From positions 1 to 23,209 of IMG/VR virus record IMGVR_UViG_3300015263_000249: a DNA stretch of 23,209 nucleotides, one strand, 5' to 3'. The notes beneath the pieces are model-generated. The model saw only the letters and a list, made by a program, of their open reading frames with translations. It searched no databases and was not told the DNA's origin. The stretch comes from a virus. Positions 1 to 7,415 of the stretch are shown here, piece after piece; position 1 is the stretch's first letter, and each line of letters opens with the position of its first letter. Made by a program: the position numbers and the translations under genes.

Positions 1-1452
1 AAGAGAAACGTCGGTCCCATTGACAGAATATGCGCCTGATGCAGCAGCAAGAGTCTTCCCTGTATAAAGGGAAGCATCCGTACCTGTAATAGCGTAGGAC
101 CCTGCCGTAGCATCTATCAGCCTATCATAAAGAAGGGCTGTACCATGCTGCATTCCGCTGCCGAAGCCGGGGCCAAAAGCATCGCTTGGCCCATCTACTG
201 CATAACTTCCGCTGCTTGCAGCGACTACCCTCGCCGTTATGGAAAGGCCTGCCGCTGTCCCTGTTACCGTATAGGAACCACCAGAAGCAACAAGCGTTCT
301 GGTCTGCTCAAGTGTGGCTACTGTTCCTGTGATTGCATAGGAACCACCAGAAGCAACAAGTGTTTTCCCTGTCGATCCAGACCAGTCAAGTACGGCATCT
401 GTACCGGTAACTGTATAGCTTCCGCTCGTTGCATCGATCAGGAAGTCATGTAAAAGCGAAGCAGCGGTTCCGCTAATTGCGTAGCTGCCGTTTGCCGCAG
501 AGACTTCATAACCATGCAGGAGAGAGGCGGCGGTGCCAGTGATCGTATATGATCCGGCAGTTGCCGTTACGGTTCTTGACTGCTCAAGGAGAGCATCGAC
601 ACCGGATATGGTATAGCTTCCGCTGGTTGCGGAGACTACAAACCCATGCTCCAATGTAGCATCGGTTCCACTGATTGTATAGGCACCACCAAGAGCATCG
701 ATGGTCTTGTTTCCACCGGCCCTTGTGAGCGTCGCATCAGTACCTGTTACGGTATATGAACTGGTAGTGGCATCGATCAGGAAGCCATGAAGAAGCGAAG
801 CGGCTGTACCGTTTATCGCGTAGGAGCCAGCCGTGGTGGCGTCTATTACATAACCGATTTGAAGGGTAGCATCGGTTCCAGTGATCGCATATGCGCCAGA
901 TGTAGCGTCTATTACATGGTTGTGAAGTAATGAAGCAGCAGTTCCTGCAACCGAATAGGAACCTGTCGTAGCATCTACAGAGTACCCATAAAGGAACGTG
1001 GCATCTGTTCCGGTAACAGAATAACTACCGGCTGTCGTTGCATCCAGCGTGCGTCCAGCCTGAAGGTAGACGTTATCGCCTGTATCGCCAGAAAGAAGAA
1101 GCCTGTCGGTCCCGCTTTGGGCGTCGCCCGAGAGGAGTAGGTATCCAGTTGTTCCCGAAAGGTTGAGAAGGTCCGTTCCACCAAACGTGTAATTGGTTGG
1201 CGATATGTTGTATTGCCCGCTTGTTCCAGTTCCAAAAGGAAGGCGGTACGTCTTGGTCAAAGTGGCCGCTGTGCCGCTTACAGAATACGATCCAGCATTG
1301 GCAGTGATGACAGAACCAACGGTCAAAGTGGCCGCTGTTCCAGTCATGGCGTAGGAACCAGCGGTCGTAGCGTCTATCGTTCTTGCTTGTTCAAGATTGG
1401 CTGCGGTTCCGGTGATTGCATAGGAACCGGCTGTGGTGGCGTCGAGGGTGTA
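1..1452 (-). repeat. In-frame array of 18 degenerate 66-69 bp repeats
   Basis: Three units lie at 1243-1452. After a unique linker at about 1051-1242, fifteen more run to the left edge. Each encodes a Gly-Ser-Tyr strand, an (I/V)TGT turn and a short hydrophobic end. Many unit ends alternate between GTDATL and GTAASLLHG, so part of the array may have grown by copying two-unit blocks. The units are diverged at the DNA level but keep frame and length, which points to selection on a protein fold. The array continues past the window. Confidence 0.85.
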
Positions 1453-2565
1453 TCCAGTAGAAAGACTGTATTCGTTGTAGTAATAAGTGCTGCTGCTTGA
1501 GTAAAGGTATGCTATTACATCAGAAGAACCTCTAGTGTAGGAATTAGCACTATAAATATTTGTTACTGAATGTCCAAGAGTTGCTGGAGTTCCCCAAGTA
1601 TCATCACCGGCACCAGTGCTGTTTATATAGGCTGTGCCGCCAGAGTGATAATTGACACAGTATTGCGTTGTACCGTTAACAGCACTGCCATGACCGGACG
1701 TTCCTGAATCACTCGTACTGACGCCCGTGTATATTGTCGGGGTTCCGGGGGAGTCCGCATCGTTAAACCCGGCTGTAGCATAATTTGAACCACTATCGGG
1801 GTAGAAAAACCGTATCTTTCTTGTTGAACCGTCGAGGAACGAAACACCAGTATATCCTGTGACACCTGAACCATATGACGACAGTATTGATGTATCTATT
1901 GTGGTTCCTTGGTGACCAAAGCTATTATCTGAAAGAAGCGTTGAATACCAAAGGGTGGCAGTGCTGGACCCTCGATAACTAATGTGAACCCTGTCATTCG
2001 TGTCGTCTGCGTGAACAGCAAAGCTGTGCTGCTCACTTATCGTGTTCTTGCCAGCATTGCTGATCGAAGTGTCGATTGATCCCCAAGTGCCACCTGAACT
2101 CCTGATGGCAAGGCAGACGCGGGCATAATTGGTGCCCATGTTGGATTCTGGCGGGCCGTCATAGGTAACGACAACCGATCCGTCGGAGCGGACGGCAATG
2201 GAGCAATAAGTAACTCCTGTGCCGGTAGTGGCGTTGCCAACGCTTTCGTTGGTGGTTCCCCACGTATTGGTTGATGTGTTGAATGTATGATATTCAACGG
2301 TCCTTGTAGAACCATCAATCTGCGTAACTATATGTATTGTTGTTCCGCGTACAACAGCGTGAATACCTCCAACACCACTAACACTTGGCCTGTTGGAACT
2401 ATCCTGCTCCGTCCATCCAGACGATGGGTCGTCGCTATTGGCTTTAAGAACTACTAAATTTACGCCGCTTGCCTGTGCCACGATATAAAAAGATGATCCA
2501 ACCTTAAAAGGACCGCCACAGGGTTCGGCAAAAATATATGAACCAACGCTAATGGGCAGGGCCAT
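1..2565 (-). CDS. Giant repeat-containing phage surface protein (C-terminus beyond window)
   Basis: The minus-strand frame is open for 855 codons from the ATG at 2565 to the left edge with no stop, so the protein is truncated by the window. I read every codon on the minus strand. The ATG overlaps the stop of the upstream methyltransferase-like gene (TAATG). Residues 1 to about 370 are rich in Ser, Thr, Gly and Tyr with recurring short beta segments (for example IHIVTQIDGSTRTVEYHTF and VHISYRGSS), which look like beta-propeller or BNR-type blades. Residues about 372-441 and 506-855 are 18 copies of a 22-23-residue repeat of the form DATxGSYxITGTxAxL. A linker at about 442-505 holds two LLLSGDxxSGTD-like segments, a pattern I have seen in phage structural proteins. 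There is no signal peptide or membrane segment. Its place in the structural operon suggests a tail or capsid surface fibre; the function is inferred. Confidence 0.85.
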   Translation of the reverse strand, partial: MALPISVGSYIFAEPCGGPFKVGSSFYIVAQASGVNLVVLKANSDDPSSGWTEQDSSNRPSVSGVGGIHAVVRGTTIHIVTQIDGSTRTVEYHTFNTSTNTWGTTNESVGNATTGTGVTYCSIAVRSDGSVVVTYDGPPESNMGTNYARVCLAIRSSGGTWGSIDTSISNAGKNTISEQHSFAVHADDTNDRVHISYRGSSTATLWYSTLLSDNSFGHQGTTIDTSILSSYGSGVTGYTGVSFLDGSTRKIRFFYPDSGSNYATAGFNDADSPGTPTIYTGVSTSDSGTSGHGSAVNGTTQYCVNYHSGGTAYINSTGAGDDTWGTPATLGHSVTNIYSANSYTRGSSDVIAYLYSSSSTYYYNEYSLSTGYTLDATTAGSYAITGTAANLEQARTIDATTAGSYAMTGTAATLTVGSVITANAGSYSVSGTAATLTKTYRLPFGTGTSGQYNISPTNYTFGGTDLLNLSGTTGYLLLSGDAQSGTDRLLLSGDTGDNVYLQAGRTLDATTAGSYSVTGTDATFLYGYSVDATTGSYSVAGTAASLLHNHVIDATSGAYAITGTDATLQIGYVIDATTAGSYAINGTAASLLHGFLIDATTSSYTVTGTDATLTRAGGNKTIDALGGAYTISGTDATLEHGFVVSATSGSYTISGVDALLEQSRTVTATAGSYTITGTAASLLHGYEVSAANGSYAISGTAASLLHDFLIDATSGSYTVTGTDAVLDWSGSTGKTLVASGGSYAITGTVATLEQTRTLVASGGSYTVTGTAAGLSITARVVAASSGSYAVDGPSDAFGPGFGSGMQHGTALLYDRLIDATAGSYAITGTDASLYTGKTLAAASGAYSVNGTDVSL

Positions 2566-3383
2566 TACAGAAGCCCTCCGTAAGCCGTCATACCGCCATA
2601 CGTCACTGACGGTATGATCTTGTGGGTGGTGAACCCGTTAGCATCGAGAAACGTGCGCCAGTCAGCGTAGGACTTCCAGTTCAGATCGGGCTGCTGGAAT
2701 GCTTCTTCCTGCAAGGGAGACAGGATGTGAATAACCTGTGTCTGTGCATTCCCTTTCTGTGCCACGAATCGATCAATGGATTCGCATATCTTGAGTGCCG
2801 TTGCGTCATCGACGGAGTTCAATGTCTCCTCTGTGATTACATATGCCGGTGTATTTGAGAGAGTGTTGGCAACAGCGCGGATTGACTTGTTCGAGGACAT
2901 ATCCTCGCCAATTAGCCTGCCCCATCCCCTGTTGGCCGGGGCAGCACGACCGCCTTCCATGAAGTAGTCGAGCCAGTTCATGCCAGCTACGCCACGCGAT
3001 CTGGTAAGGCCCGTGTCATGAATCACATCGGTATCTGGATTGATGCCGACTTCTGCAAGGCATTCGCGGATTTCAGCTTCCTCGCTGGTATCCTTGTTGC
3101 CAAGAATGTAACTGGATGTGTCTATGCCGGTAACATCGATACCGAGGTCTGCAAGTCCGCGACCGGTCCAATTGAAACCACAGCCGACAACGACAGCCGA
3201 CTGACCAGACTGCATTCCTGCGCAATTGAAAAGGAGGGGGGAGAAGTGGGAGCGTTGATACCGGCCTACTGGCCAGTGATGATAATGAAGGCGAATGCCG
3301 GGACGATCAGCGGGATGACCGAACTCTCTTTCGGCATTGAAACTGTAGAAGCGTTTGAAATCTGCTTTGTCCCAGACCGGCAT
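2565..3383 (-). CDS. Rossmann-fold SAM-dependent methyltransferase-like protein
   Basis: The 272-aa protein has a class I methyltransferase-like motif I at residues 64-77 (VVVGCGFNWTGRGL), followed by the acidic residue expected to hold the SAM ribose in VTGIDTS (D88). That is the usual Gly-rich loop, strand and acid order of the family. The second half has no motif I can assign to a substrate class, so protein, lipid or DNA targets cannot be told apart. The ATG overlaps the stop of the upstream small gene (TGATG), and its own stop overlaps the start of the giant repeat protein (TAATG), so the three are probably translated together. The nearness suggests that it could modify a tail component, but that is inference. 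Confidence 0.6.
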   Translation of the reverse strand: MPVWDKADFKRFYSFNAEREFGHPADRPGIRLHYHHWPVGRYQRSHFSPLLFNCAGMQSGQSAVVVGCGFNWTGRGLADLGIDVTGIDTSSYILGNKDTSEEAEIRECLAEVGINPDTDVIHDTGLTRSRGVAGMNWLDYFMEGGRAAPANRGWGRLIGEDMSSNKSIRAVANTLSNTPAYVITEETLNSVDDATALKICESIDRFVAQKGNAQTQVIHILSPLQEEAFQQPDLNWKSYADWRTFLDANGFTTHKIIPSVTYGGMTAYGGLL

Positions 3384-3625
3384 CAGGCTTCCTCCCCGAT
3401 ATGGAAAACATCGCAGACCATGGCTTCCCCTATGTCATGATTAACGAGAAGGATTTCCTCATCCCACAAGCCGTTGCCGATAACATACGCTTCCGATGGT
3501 ATCTTGCCACTTGGGAAGGGGAGATGTTTCTGGACCCACATGCGAAACAGCGGGCCTACCCAAAGCCTGATGATCTTGTGTTCAAGCTGTGCCTTCTTGA
3601 TCTGGAAGATAAGACGGCCACACAT
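3383..3625 (-). CDS. Small hypothetical protein (start uncertain)
   Basis: This 80-aa reading starts at the ATG at 3625 and begins MCGRLIFQIKKAQLEHKI. It has no motif I recognise. The stop overlaps the ATG of the methyltransferase-like gene as TGATG, a junction used throughout this genome, which supports translation of this frame. The frame stays open upstream to a TTG at 3721, giving 112 aa and an overlap with the preceding gene; neither start has a good ribosome binding site. The plus strand is also open here but lacks such context. Confidence 0.5.
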   Translation of the reverse strand: MCGRLIFQIKKAQLEHKIIRLWVGPLFRMWVQKHLPFPSGKIPSEAYVIGNGLWDEEILLVNHDIGEAMVCDVFHIGEEA

Positions 3626-3680
3626 CTTGTACGAGCCGAAAGGCGTTGAATGTGGTGCAGGAGATGGGAGGGGATTTGCT

Positions 3681-4016
3681 CTAGCGGGATTCCCAGAAAG
3701 GCCGAGGATCGTCACCACCAATGCAGAACTGGCGATGCTTGCGACCGCATGTGCAATGGAAGATATAGATGTCAGGGGCCGTTTCCTTTGGGCTAGAATA
3801 GCGGGCTTCTATCTGGTGATTCTCCGGGTGACGGCAGCAGGAGGCAATCTTCTGGTTATGCTCCAGTGCCTCCGTCATACGTGCCGGGAGAAGATGATGT
3901 ACCCGCGCCACAGGAACCTTTGGGCACGCCTGTACATGGGTGCCTTCAAGTTTCTGCGGTTGTGGCTTCATGACGCCAAGGTCAGCCATGACCTTGGCTA
4001 CAGATGAAGTAGACAT
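3681..4016 (-). CDS. Small Cys/His-rich hypothetical protein
   Basis: The 111-aa protein starts at the ATG at 4016, 7 nt after the previous stop, with GAGGT as a close ribosome binding site. The C-terminal third holds CC, HCTCGRKHRQFC and nearby His residues, which could bind a zinc ion; no known finger spacing is matched. The frame is open upstream to about 4115, but that would run back into the preceding structural gene, so the internal ATG is preferred. It lies between beta-rich structural proteins and the methyltransferase-like gene. The function is unknown. Confidence 0.55.
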   Translation of the reverse strand: MSTSSVAKVMADLGVMKPQPQKLEGTHVQACPKVPVARVHHLLPARMTEALEHNQKIASCCRHPENHQIEARYSSPKETAPDIYIFHCTCGRKHRQFCIGGDDPRPFWESR

Positions 4017-4023
4017 ACAGACC

Positions 4024-4449
4024 TCATGCCATGGTGAAGATGCTGGCACCGAAGTTGACGGTGAACGTCTCGCCGTTGCCGAGCGTAAACGAAGAACCGT
4101 AATCCCAATACGCAATCAGGATGTCTGCGGTCGGGGTGGTTGGCGTGTCGTCATAGAGCGATACATACTGACCGGAAGTCCAGTCGGCAGCGGTAGCCGT
4201 CCATACAACGTCAGTTCCGCCAATGGTTTCCGTGCCAGCCGAATATGTGCCGGTGTTGAGGGTGTCTTCACCGCCAGCCGTGTAGCCGGTTCCGGTCACC
4301 TGTGTCAGGTTGGCAAGGGTTTCGTCCGTTGCCACGACCGGGGCATCGGAATGGAACACGACTTTCAGCGTGTCTGTGCCGCCATGAAGATCAATCTCCT
4401 TGTTGGCAAAATGCTGAATGAACAGGTTGTATTTGGTGTAAGTTGCCAT
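4024..4449 (-). CDS. Beta-rich phage structural protein, paralogue of the next gene upstream
   Basis: The 141-aa protein has a good ribosome binding site (AGGAG, 7 nt before the ATG). It shares a layout with the 138-aa product just upstream: an N-terminal helix, a DTLKVVFHSDA-type strand, the signature VTGTGYTAGG near the middle, then a Trp-containing strand, an LYDD turn and a DYGSSF segment near the end. Short beta-rich Thr/Gly proteins of this kind occur in tail and neck regions of phages, but I cannot say whether this one is a tail, neck or decoration protein. Its place after the adaptor genes fits the virion. Confidence 0.65.
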   Translation of the reverse strand: MATYTKYNLFIQHFANKEIDLHGGTDTLKVVFHSDAPVVATDETLANLTQVTGTGYTAGGEDTLNTGTYSAGTETIGGTDVVWTATAADWTSGQYVSLYDDTPTTPTADILIAYWDYGSSFTLGNGETFTVNFGASIFTMA

Positions 4450-4463
4450 TTTCGTCTCCTAAA

Positions 4464-4880
4464 TTAGGCAAGCCTTATAAGGGCGTCGTTCGCCGTCGCA
4501 GCCGGGAAGGTTACAACGAACGGGCTTGCCGAGGATGTGCGGTCGGAACCGAAATCCAAGACAATGACGGCCTTGTTCGATTTGGATGAATTGTAGATGA
4601 GCGCACCGCGAGCGGTGATTGTCGATGAAGCCCATGTCACATCAGAGAAATCGACGTAGGCCACTCCACTTGCGAAGGCTATCGCCGCCCCGGTGAGCGT
4701 TGCCCCACCCGCTGTATAGCCTGTTCCCGATACCTCGTTCGACGTTGTATAGACAGTTGTCGAATTTCCGAGTGAAGCATCGGAAGTGTACAGGGCGATC
4801 TTGAAAGTATCGCTCGTGAAGTCATGGGTGCCGGACAGGAGTTCTTCCTTGAAGCTGTCTGTCAGGCCCTGAACAATCAT
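4464..4880 (-). CDS. Beta-rich phage structural protein
   Basis: This 138-aa protein starts at an ATG overlapping the stop of the adaptor gene (ATGA). It reads DTFKIALYTSDASLGN, then VSGTGYTAGG, a short Ala/Gly segment, VTWASSTITARGALIYN and a final DFGSDRTSSASPFVVTFP. The YTAGG core and order of strands match the 141-aa downstream protein, so the two are probably tandem duplicates that diverged. I recognise the SGTGYTAGG pattern from small structural proteins of other tailed phages, without a firm functional name. Confidence 0.7.
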   Translation of the reverse strand: MIVQGLTDSFKEELLSGTHDFTSDTFKIALYTSDASLGNSTTVYTTSNEVSGTGYTAGGATLTGAAIAFASGVAYVDFSDVTWASSTITARGALIYNSSKSNKAVIVLDFGSDRTSSASPFVVTFPAATANDALIRLA

Positions 4881-5509
4881 ACCGGTATCCTCGCATCAGG
4901 CGTCCTGTACGTATCCTTCGGCACACGGCCTTCGCAGATAAGCTTGAGGTCCGTCACGGCCTTTTGGAACAGGGACGTATATTGCTTGAACACATCCTGA
5001 TCGCCCTTCAGGAATGCATATCCATGTATGAGCGATCCGTAGAGAAGAGCGTTTTCCGCGTTTTCCGAGAGCCAAGTCGTACCACTCGACGCTCCGTCAG
5101 CAAGGGAGGCTGGTTTGTAATAATAGTGAAGTTCCACTTCATATGTATCGTCAGGAGTTGGTCCAACAATGAAGTTCGCGTCATCCCATTGTGCAAAGTA
5201 TCTTGGCCTTCCGGTTGATGTTGACGGAAATGCTTCGCGGATAAAGTTCACATCCTTGTTCTCAAGGAAGTACATATCCGTGTCGGTAATGGCGAAGGAG
5301 TAGCTGGACAGGAAATCCGTTGGCAGTCCTACGTACCTGATGCCGACAGCACAGTTAGTGGTCGAGTTCTTGCGAAGGTCAGGTATCTGGACCTGCCTGT
5401 ATATATCTTCTTCGGCACCTTTGATGAACTGCGCGATGTTGGAATTGAAAGTCGTTTCATCGACCTCCAAGAAATCCTTCAACATCTGCTGGAGTTCAGC
5501 GTAAGTCAT
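4877..5509 (-). CDS. Phage neck or adaptor protein
   Basis: The 210-aa protein begins MTYAELQQMLKDFLE. I chose this ATG because it overlaps the preceding stop as ATGA; the frame is open for 23 more codons, but those lie inside the upstream gene. The N-terminal helix followed by FIKGAEEDIYRQVQIPDLR resembles head-to-tail adaptor proteins of podovirus-like phages, which bind below the portal. The middle is beta-rich (VELHYYYKPASL), and the helical C-terminus includes ENALLYGSLIHGYAFLKG, common in this family. It sits beside the 223-aa gp4-like protein, so the two may form successive rings. The family call is from pattern memory. Confidence 0.65.
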   Translation of the reverse strand: MTYAELQQMLKDFLEVDETTFNSNIAQFIKGAEEDIYRQVQIPDLRKNSTTNCAVGIRYVGLPTDFLSSYSFAITDTDMYFLENKDVNFIREAFPSTSTGRPRYFAQWDDANFIVGPTPDDTYEVELHYYYKPASLADGASSGTTWLSENAENALLYGSLIHGYAFLKGDQDVFKQYTSLFQKAVTDLKLICEGRVPKDTYRTPDARIPV

Positions 5510-5817
5510 GTCGTTACTGTCACCCTTCCAGAGGAAGTATCGATTACGCCGGAGCCTGAAGCACCGACAGGGTTCCATCCAAACAGCCGCCTGCTGTCAA
5601 CCAGTTCCGGGCTATCGGAACGGGAGTTCTTTACAGACTGCTTGTCATTCGTCTTGATCCCCCGCGTATCCAGTTGGGGATGAGACACATCCCAACACTT
5701 GCGACAGACGAGGCGTCCGGTCGGCTTGCCAATATAATACTCCTCGCGGAGCGTATTGAGCCGATACCGTTGCCCGCACCGGTCACAGATACCGGGGACA
5801 CGATTTGAAAAATTCAT
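5506..5817 (-). CDS. Small zinc-ribbon protein
   Basis: The 103-aa protein has two CxxC pairs, C11-DR-C14 and C38-RK-C41, separated by 23 residues: the usual spacing of a zinc ribbon. The ribbon begins GICDRCGQRYR and ends LVCRKCWDV, close to small phage zinc-ribbon proteins I have seen next to adaptor genes. The tail after residue 50 is Ser/Asp/Arg-rich and likely disordered. Both junctions are coupled: its ATG overlaps the upstream stop and its stop overlaps the downstream ATG, each as ATGA. The role is unknown; a structural or nucleic-acid-binding part in assembly is possible. Confidence 0.7.
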   Translation of the reverse strand: MNFSNRVPGICDRCGQRYRLNTLREEYYIGKPTGRLVCRKCWDVSHPQLDTRGIKTNDKQSVKNSRSDSPELVDSRRLFGWNPVGASGSGVIDTSSGRVTVTT

Positions 5818-6485
5818 CTTAAATCAGGAACGAGCCAGAGAGAGGCCTTTTCCCTGTCCTCCTGTGATGCAAGATTGAACTGGCGTTCGTACTCCATCTG
5901 AAGCATCTGTATGCGGTCGCTTGCCTGCGGTGTCTTCATGGACAGGTAATAGGCAAGACCGCTTGTGAGTGCCGGATAGAAACGGGGAGGGATGTCCATC
6001 GTGTTCGTGTAGTTTCCGCCGTCTTCAATCCTGCGCACCTTGTAATAGACAAGTGTTCCTGCTTCTGTTGGTACAGGCCAGATATGCACCACCGGACCTG
6101 TCAAAAGCCTGTTCACCCAGAACTGGCTTGGGTCACCTGTCTGGTTCTTGTTGGCGATAGAAGACCATTGCGACACGGAGATGCGCGTCATCTGCCTGTC
6201 GTTTTGAGATGAACCACTACCAGTTCGCCATGTGGCATCCAGTACATCAATCGTGTCCGTTTCCAGCGAAACACTCGTGTCACCGGCAGCAACAGAAGCG
6301 GTCGTCTCTTCGATTGCCCACATGTTGATGCCACGGTTTGCCCACTCCTTCGTCAAAAGATCAAGGGATCGTCTGGCCGTTTTCAAGTGGTATCCAGACC
6401 GGACTTCCACACCGACCATTTCGTAAGCTTCTTCAATAATATCAAGCAGATCGAGGCTAAACGAAGTAGTCCCAGAAGTAGTCAT
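5814..6485 (-). CDS. Head-completion or packaged-DNA stabilisation protein, gp4-like
   Basis: The 223-aa protein begins MTTSGTTSFSLDLLDIIEEA, followed by EMVGVEVRSGYHLKTARRSLDLLTKEWANRG. This N-terminus is typical of phage neck proteins of the P22 gp4 type, which sit under the portal and keep DNA inside. The middle is a beta domain (DATWRTGSGSSQNDRQMTRI), and PPRFYPALTSGLAYYLSMKTP followed by a helical end completes the pattern. The ATG at 6485 overlaps the preceding stop as TGATG; a TTG one codon earlier is possible but unneeded. It pairs with the 210-aa adaptor 300 bp downstream. Confidence 0.75.
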   Translation of the reverse strand: MTTSGTTSFSLDLLDIIEEAYEMVGVEVRSGYHLKTARRSLDLLTKEWANRGINMWAIEETTASVAAGDTSVSLETDTIDVLDATWRTGSGSSQNDRQMTRISVSQWSSIANKNQTGDPSQFWVNRLLTGPVVHIWPVPTEAGTLVYYKVRRIEDGGNYTNTMDIPPRFYPALTSGLAYYLSMKTPQASDRIQMLQMEYERQFNLASQEDREKASLWLVPDLR

Positions 6486-6643
6486 CAACCTTTAACTTTC
6501 TTCAGACGAGGATTCTTTTTCTTGGCCGCTGTACTTGCCTTGCGTGTCTTGGAAGCAAGGATCGCATCAGCAGCTTTCTTCGAATATCCCTCACTCTGGA
6601 TTTTCTTGGACACGGCCTTGAAGCCGGGATGCTTGCGTTTCAC
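6485..6643 (-). CDS. Lys-rich 52-aa phage mini-protein
   Basis: The 52-aa basic protein starts at a GTG preceded by AGGAGAAG. It reads MKRKHPGFKAVSKKI, then a GYSKKAADAILASKTRKAS core and a KKKNPRLKK tail. I recognise the HPGFKAV start, the ILAS-TRKAS core and the NPRLKK end as a small conserved phage protein without a known function. The net charge is strongly positive, so it probably binds nucleic acid. It starts 1 nt after the sulfotransferase-like stop and its own stop overlaps the neck gene start, so it is coupled to both. Confidence 0.8.
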   Translation of the reverse strand: MKRKHPGFKAVSKKIQSEGYSKKAADAILASKTRKASTAAKKKNPRLKKVKG

Positions 6644-6644
6644 T

Positions 6645-7112
6645 TCAACTTCTCCTGTAAAACCGCCTCACGTAATCGTATCCGTAGATTTCAGAGAAAT
6701 CGATATACGGAATCTCGTCTGGTATCGGTGCAGAACTTCCATTCACCTTCGGCCAGTCTGTCTTCAGTTCTTTCCCGACAAGCTGCCCCATCTTCGCCAG
6801 CCATTCTTCTCTTCTTTCCACATCAACCGGAAGAAAGTGGATCGTGTAAGTCATTGAAAAATGGTTCATTCTTTCCCAACAGTTCAGGAAAGCAGCGCCT
6901 CTCTTGATGTGTTCGTTCGGCGTTGTGTTGAAGCGCCTTACCCATGACTTCCAGACGTCTTCAGGCTTCCGAAGCGGAGCGACAATCAAGTCGGCCTTCT
7001 TCAGATGTTCCTCTATATTGGCGTCGAAGACGTGGATGAATTTATCAAGGGAGAGAAGATGTTGCAGGAAATGCGATCCTGTATGCGGGATTGAAGTGAG
7101 GAATATGTTCAC
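6645..7112 (-). CDS. Short sulfotransferase-like protein
   Basis: The 155-aa product starts at a GTG overlapping the stop of the Lys-rich gene (GTGA). Its N-terminus, [16 protein letters not shown], fits the PAPS 5'-phosphosulfate-binding loop of sulfotransferases (P-x-S/T-G-S/T-x-F/W-L). A second element, [17 protein letters not shown] at about residue 45-61, fits the 3'-phosphate-binding Arg...Ser motif. The rest is shorter than typical enzymes of 250 residues or more, so it may be a minimal or non-canonical member. A plausible role is sulfating a surface glycan or virion protein; that is inference. Confidence 0.6.
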   Translation of the reverse strand: MNIFLTSIPHTGSHFLQHLLSLDKFIHVFDANIEEHLKKADLIVAPLRKPEDVWKSWVRRFNTTPNEHIKRGAAFLNCWERMNHFSMTYTIHFLPVDVERREEWLAKMGQLVGKELKTDWPKVNGSSAPIPDEIPYIDFSEIYGYDYVRRFYRRS

Positions 7113-7255
7113 TTCTTCTTTTTCTTCTTCTTGCGGGCTTTACCTGCGACAGAATACGCAATGGCAATAGCCTGCTTCTGCGGCTTACCTGCCTTCATCT
7201 CCGTCCGAATGTTCTCGCTTATCACTTTCCGTGACCGACCCTTCTTCAGAGGCAT
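7109..7255 (-). CDS. Lys-rich 48-aa phage mini-protein
   Basis: The 48-aa protein starts at an ATG preceded by GGAG at good spacing. It reads [20 protein letters not shown], then [20 protein letters not shown] and a run of Lys. The MPLKKG start, (K/R)PQKQAIAIA core and poly-Lys end are a very common small phage protein of unknown function. It overlaps the 3' end of the upstream gene by 71 nt in another frame, so that gene's acidic C-terminus is encoded in the same DNA. Its stop overlaps the GTG of the sulfotransferase-like gene. Basic charge suggests nucleic-acid binding. Confidence 0.85.
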   Translation of the reverse strand: MPLKKGRSRKVISENIRTEMKAGKPQKQAIAIAYSVAGKARKKKKKKK

Positions 7256-7415
7256 CGTTTTTCTCCAAAGGATTTGACCAACCGGGGGGAGCCATCAGAA
7301 CCGCCCATCCATTCCGATGGTCAACATCGTGGTGGTTCTCGTCGTAAACCCGTATCCATCCCTTATCAGCCCATTCCTTCTGGTGCTTCCTTGGGACGTA
7401 AACGAGTTCGGTCAT
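7185..7415 (-). CDS. Small hypothetical protein with acidic tail
   Basis: The 76-aa protein reads [20 protein letters not shown], then a Trp-rich centre with [17 protein letters not shown] and a tail rich in Glu, Ser and Asp. I know no family. The ATG overlaps the preceding stop as TGATG. The last 24 codons are overlapped by the start of the Lys-rich mini-protein in another frame, so the acidic tail is constrained by that gene and may not matter functionally. Confidence 0.55.
   Translation of the reverse strand: MTELVYVPRKHQKEWADKGWIRVYDENHHDVDHRNGWAVLMAPPGWSNPLEKNDASEEGSVTESDKREHSDGDEGR

Noticed and set aside
1-1452. CRISPR-like array
   Set aside because: Units are 66-69 bp, in frame, diverged and lack short exact repeats with unique spacers; they encode a protein repeat.
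145-2318. Several open frames in the giant gene, on both strands
   Set aside because: They are shadows of the repeat-rich minus-strand frame, which alone is open throughout and encodes an ordered repeat.
3401-3649. Plus-strand open frame opposite the small hypothetical gene
   Set aside because: It looks protein-like, but all other genes are on the minus strand and the minus frame has a coupled TGATG junction.
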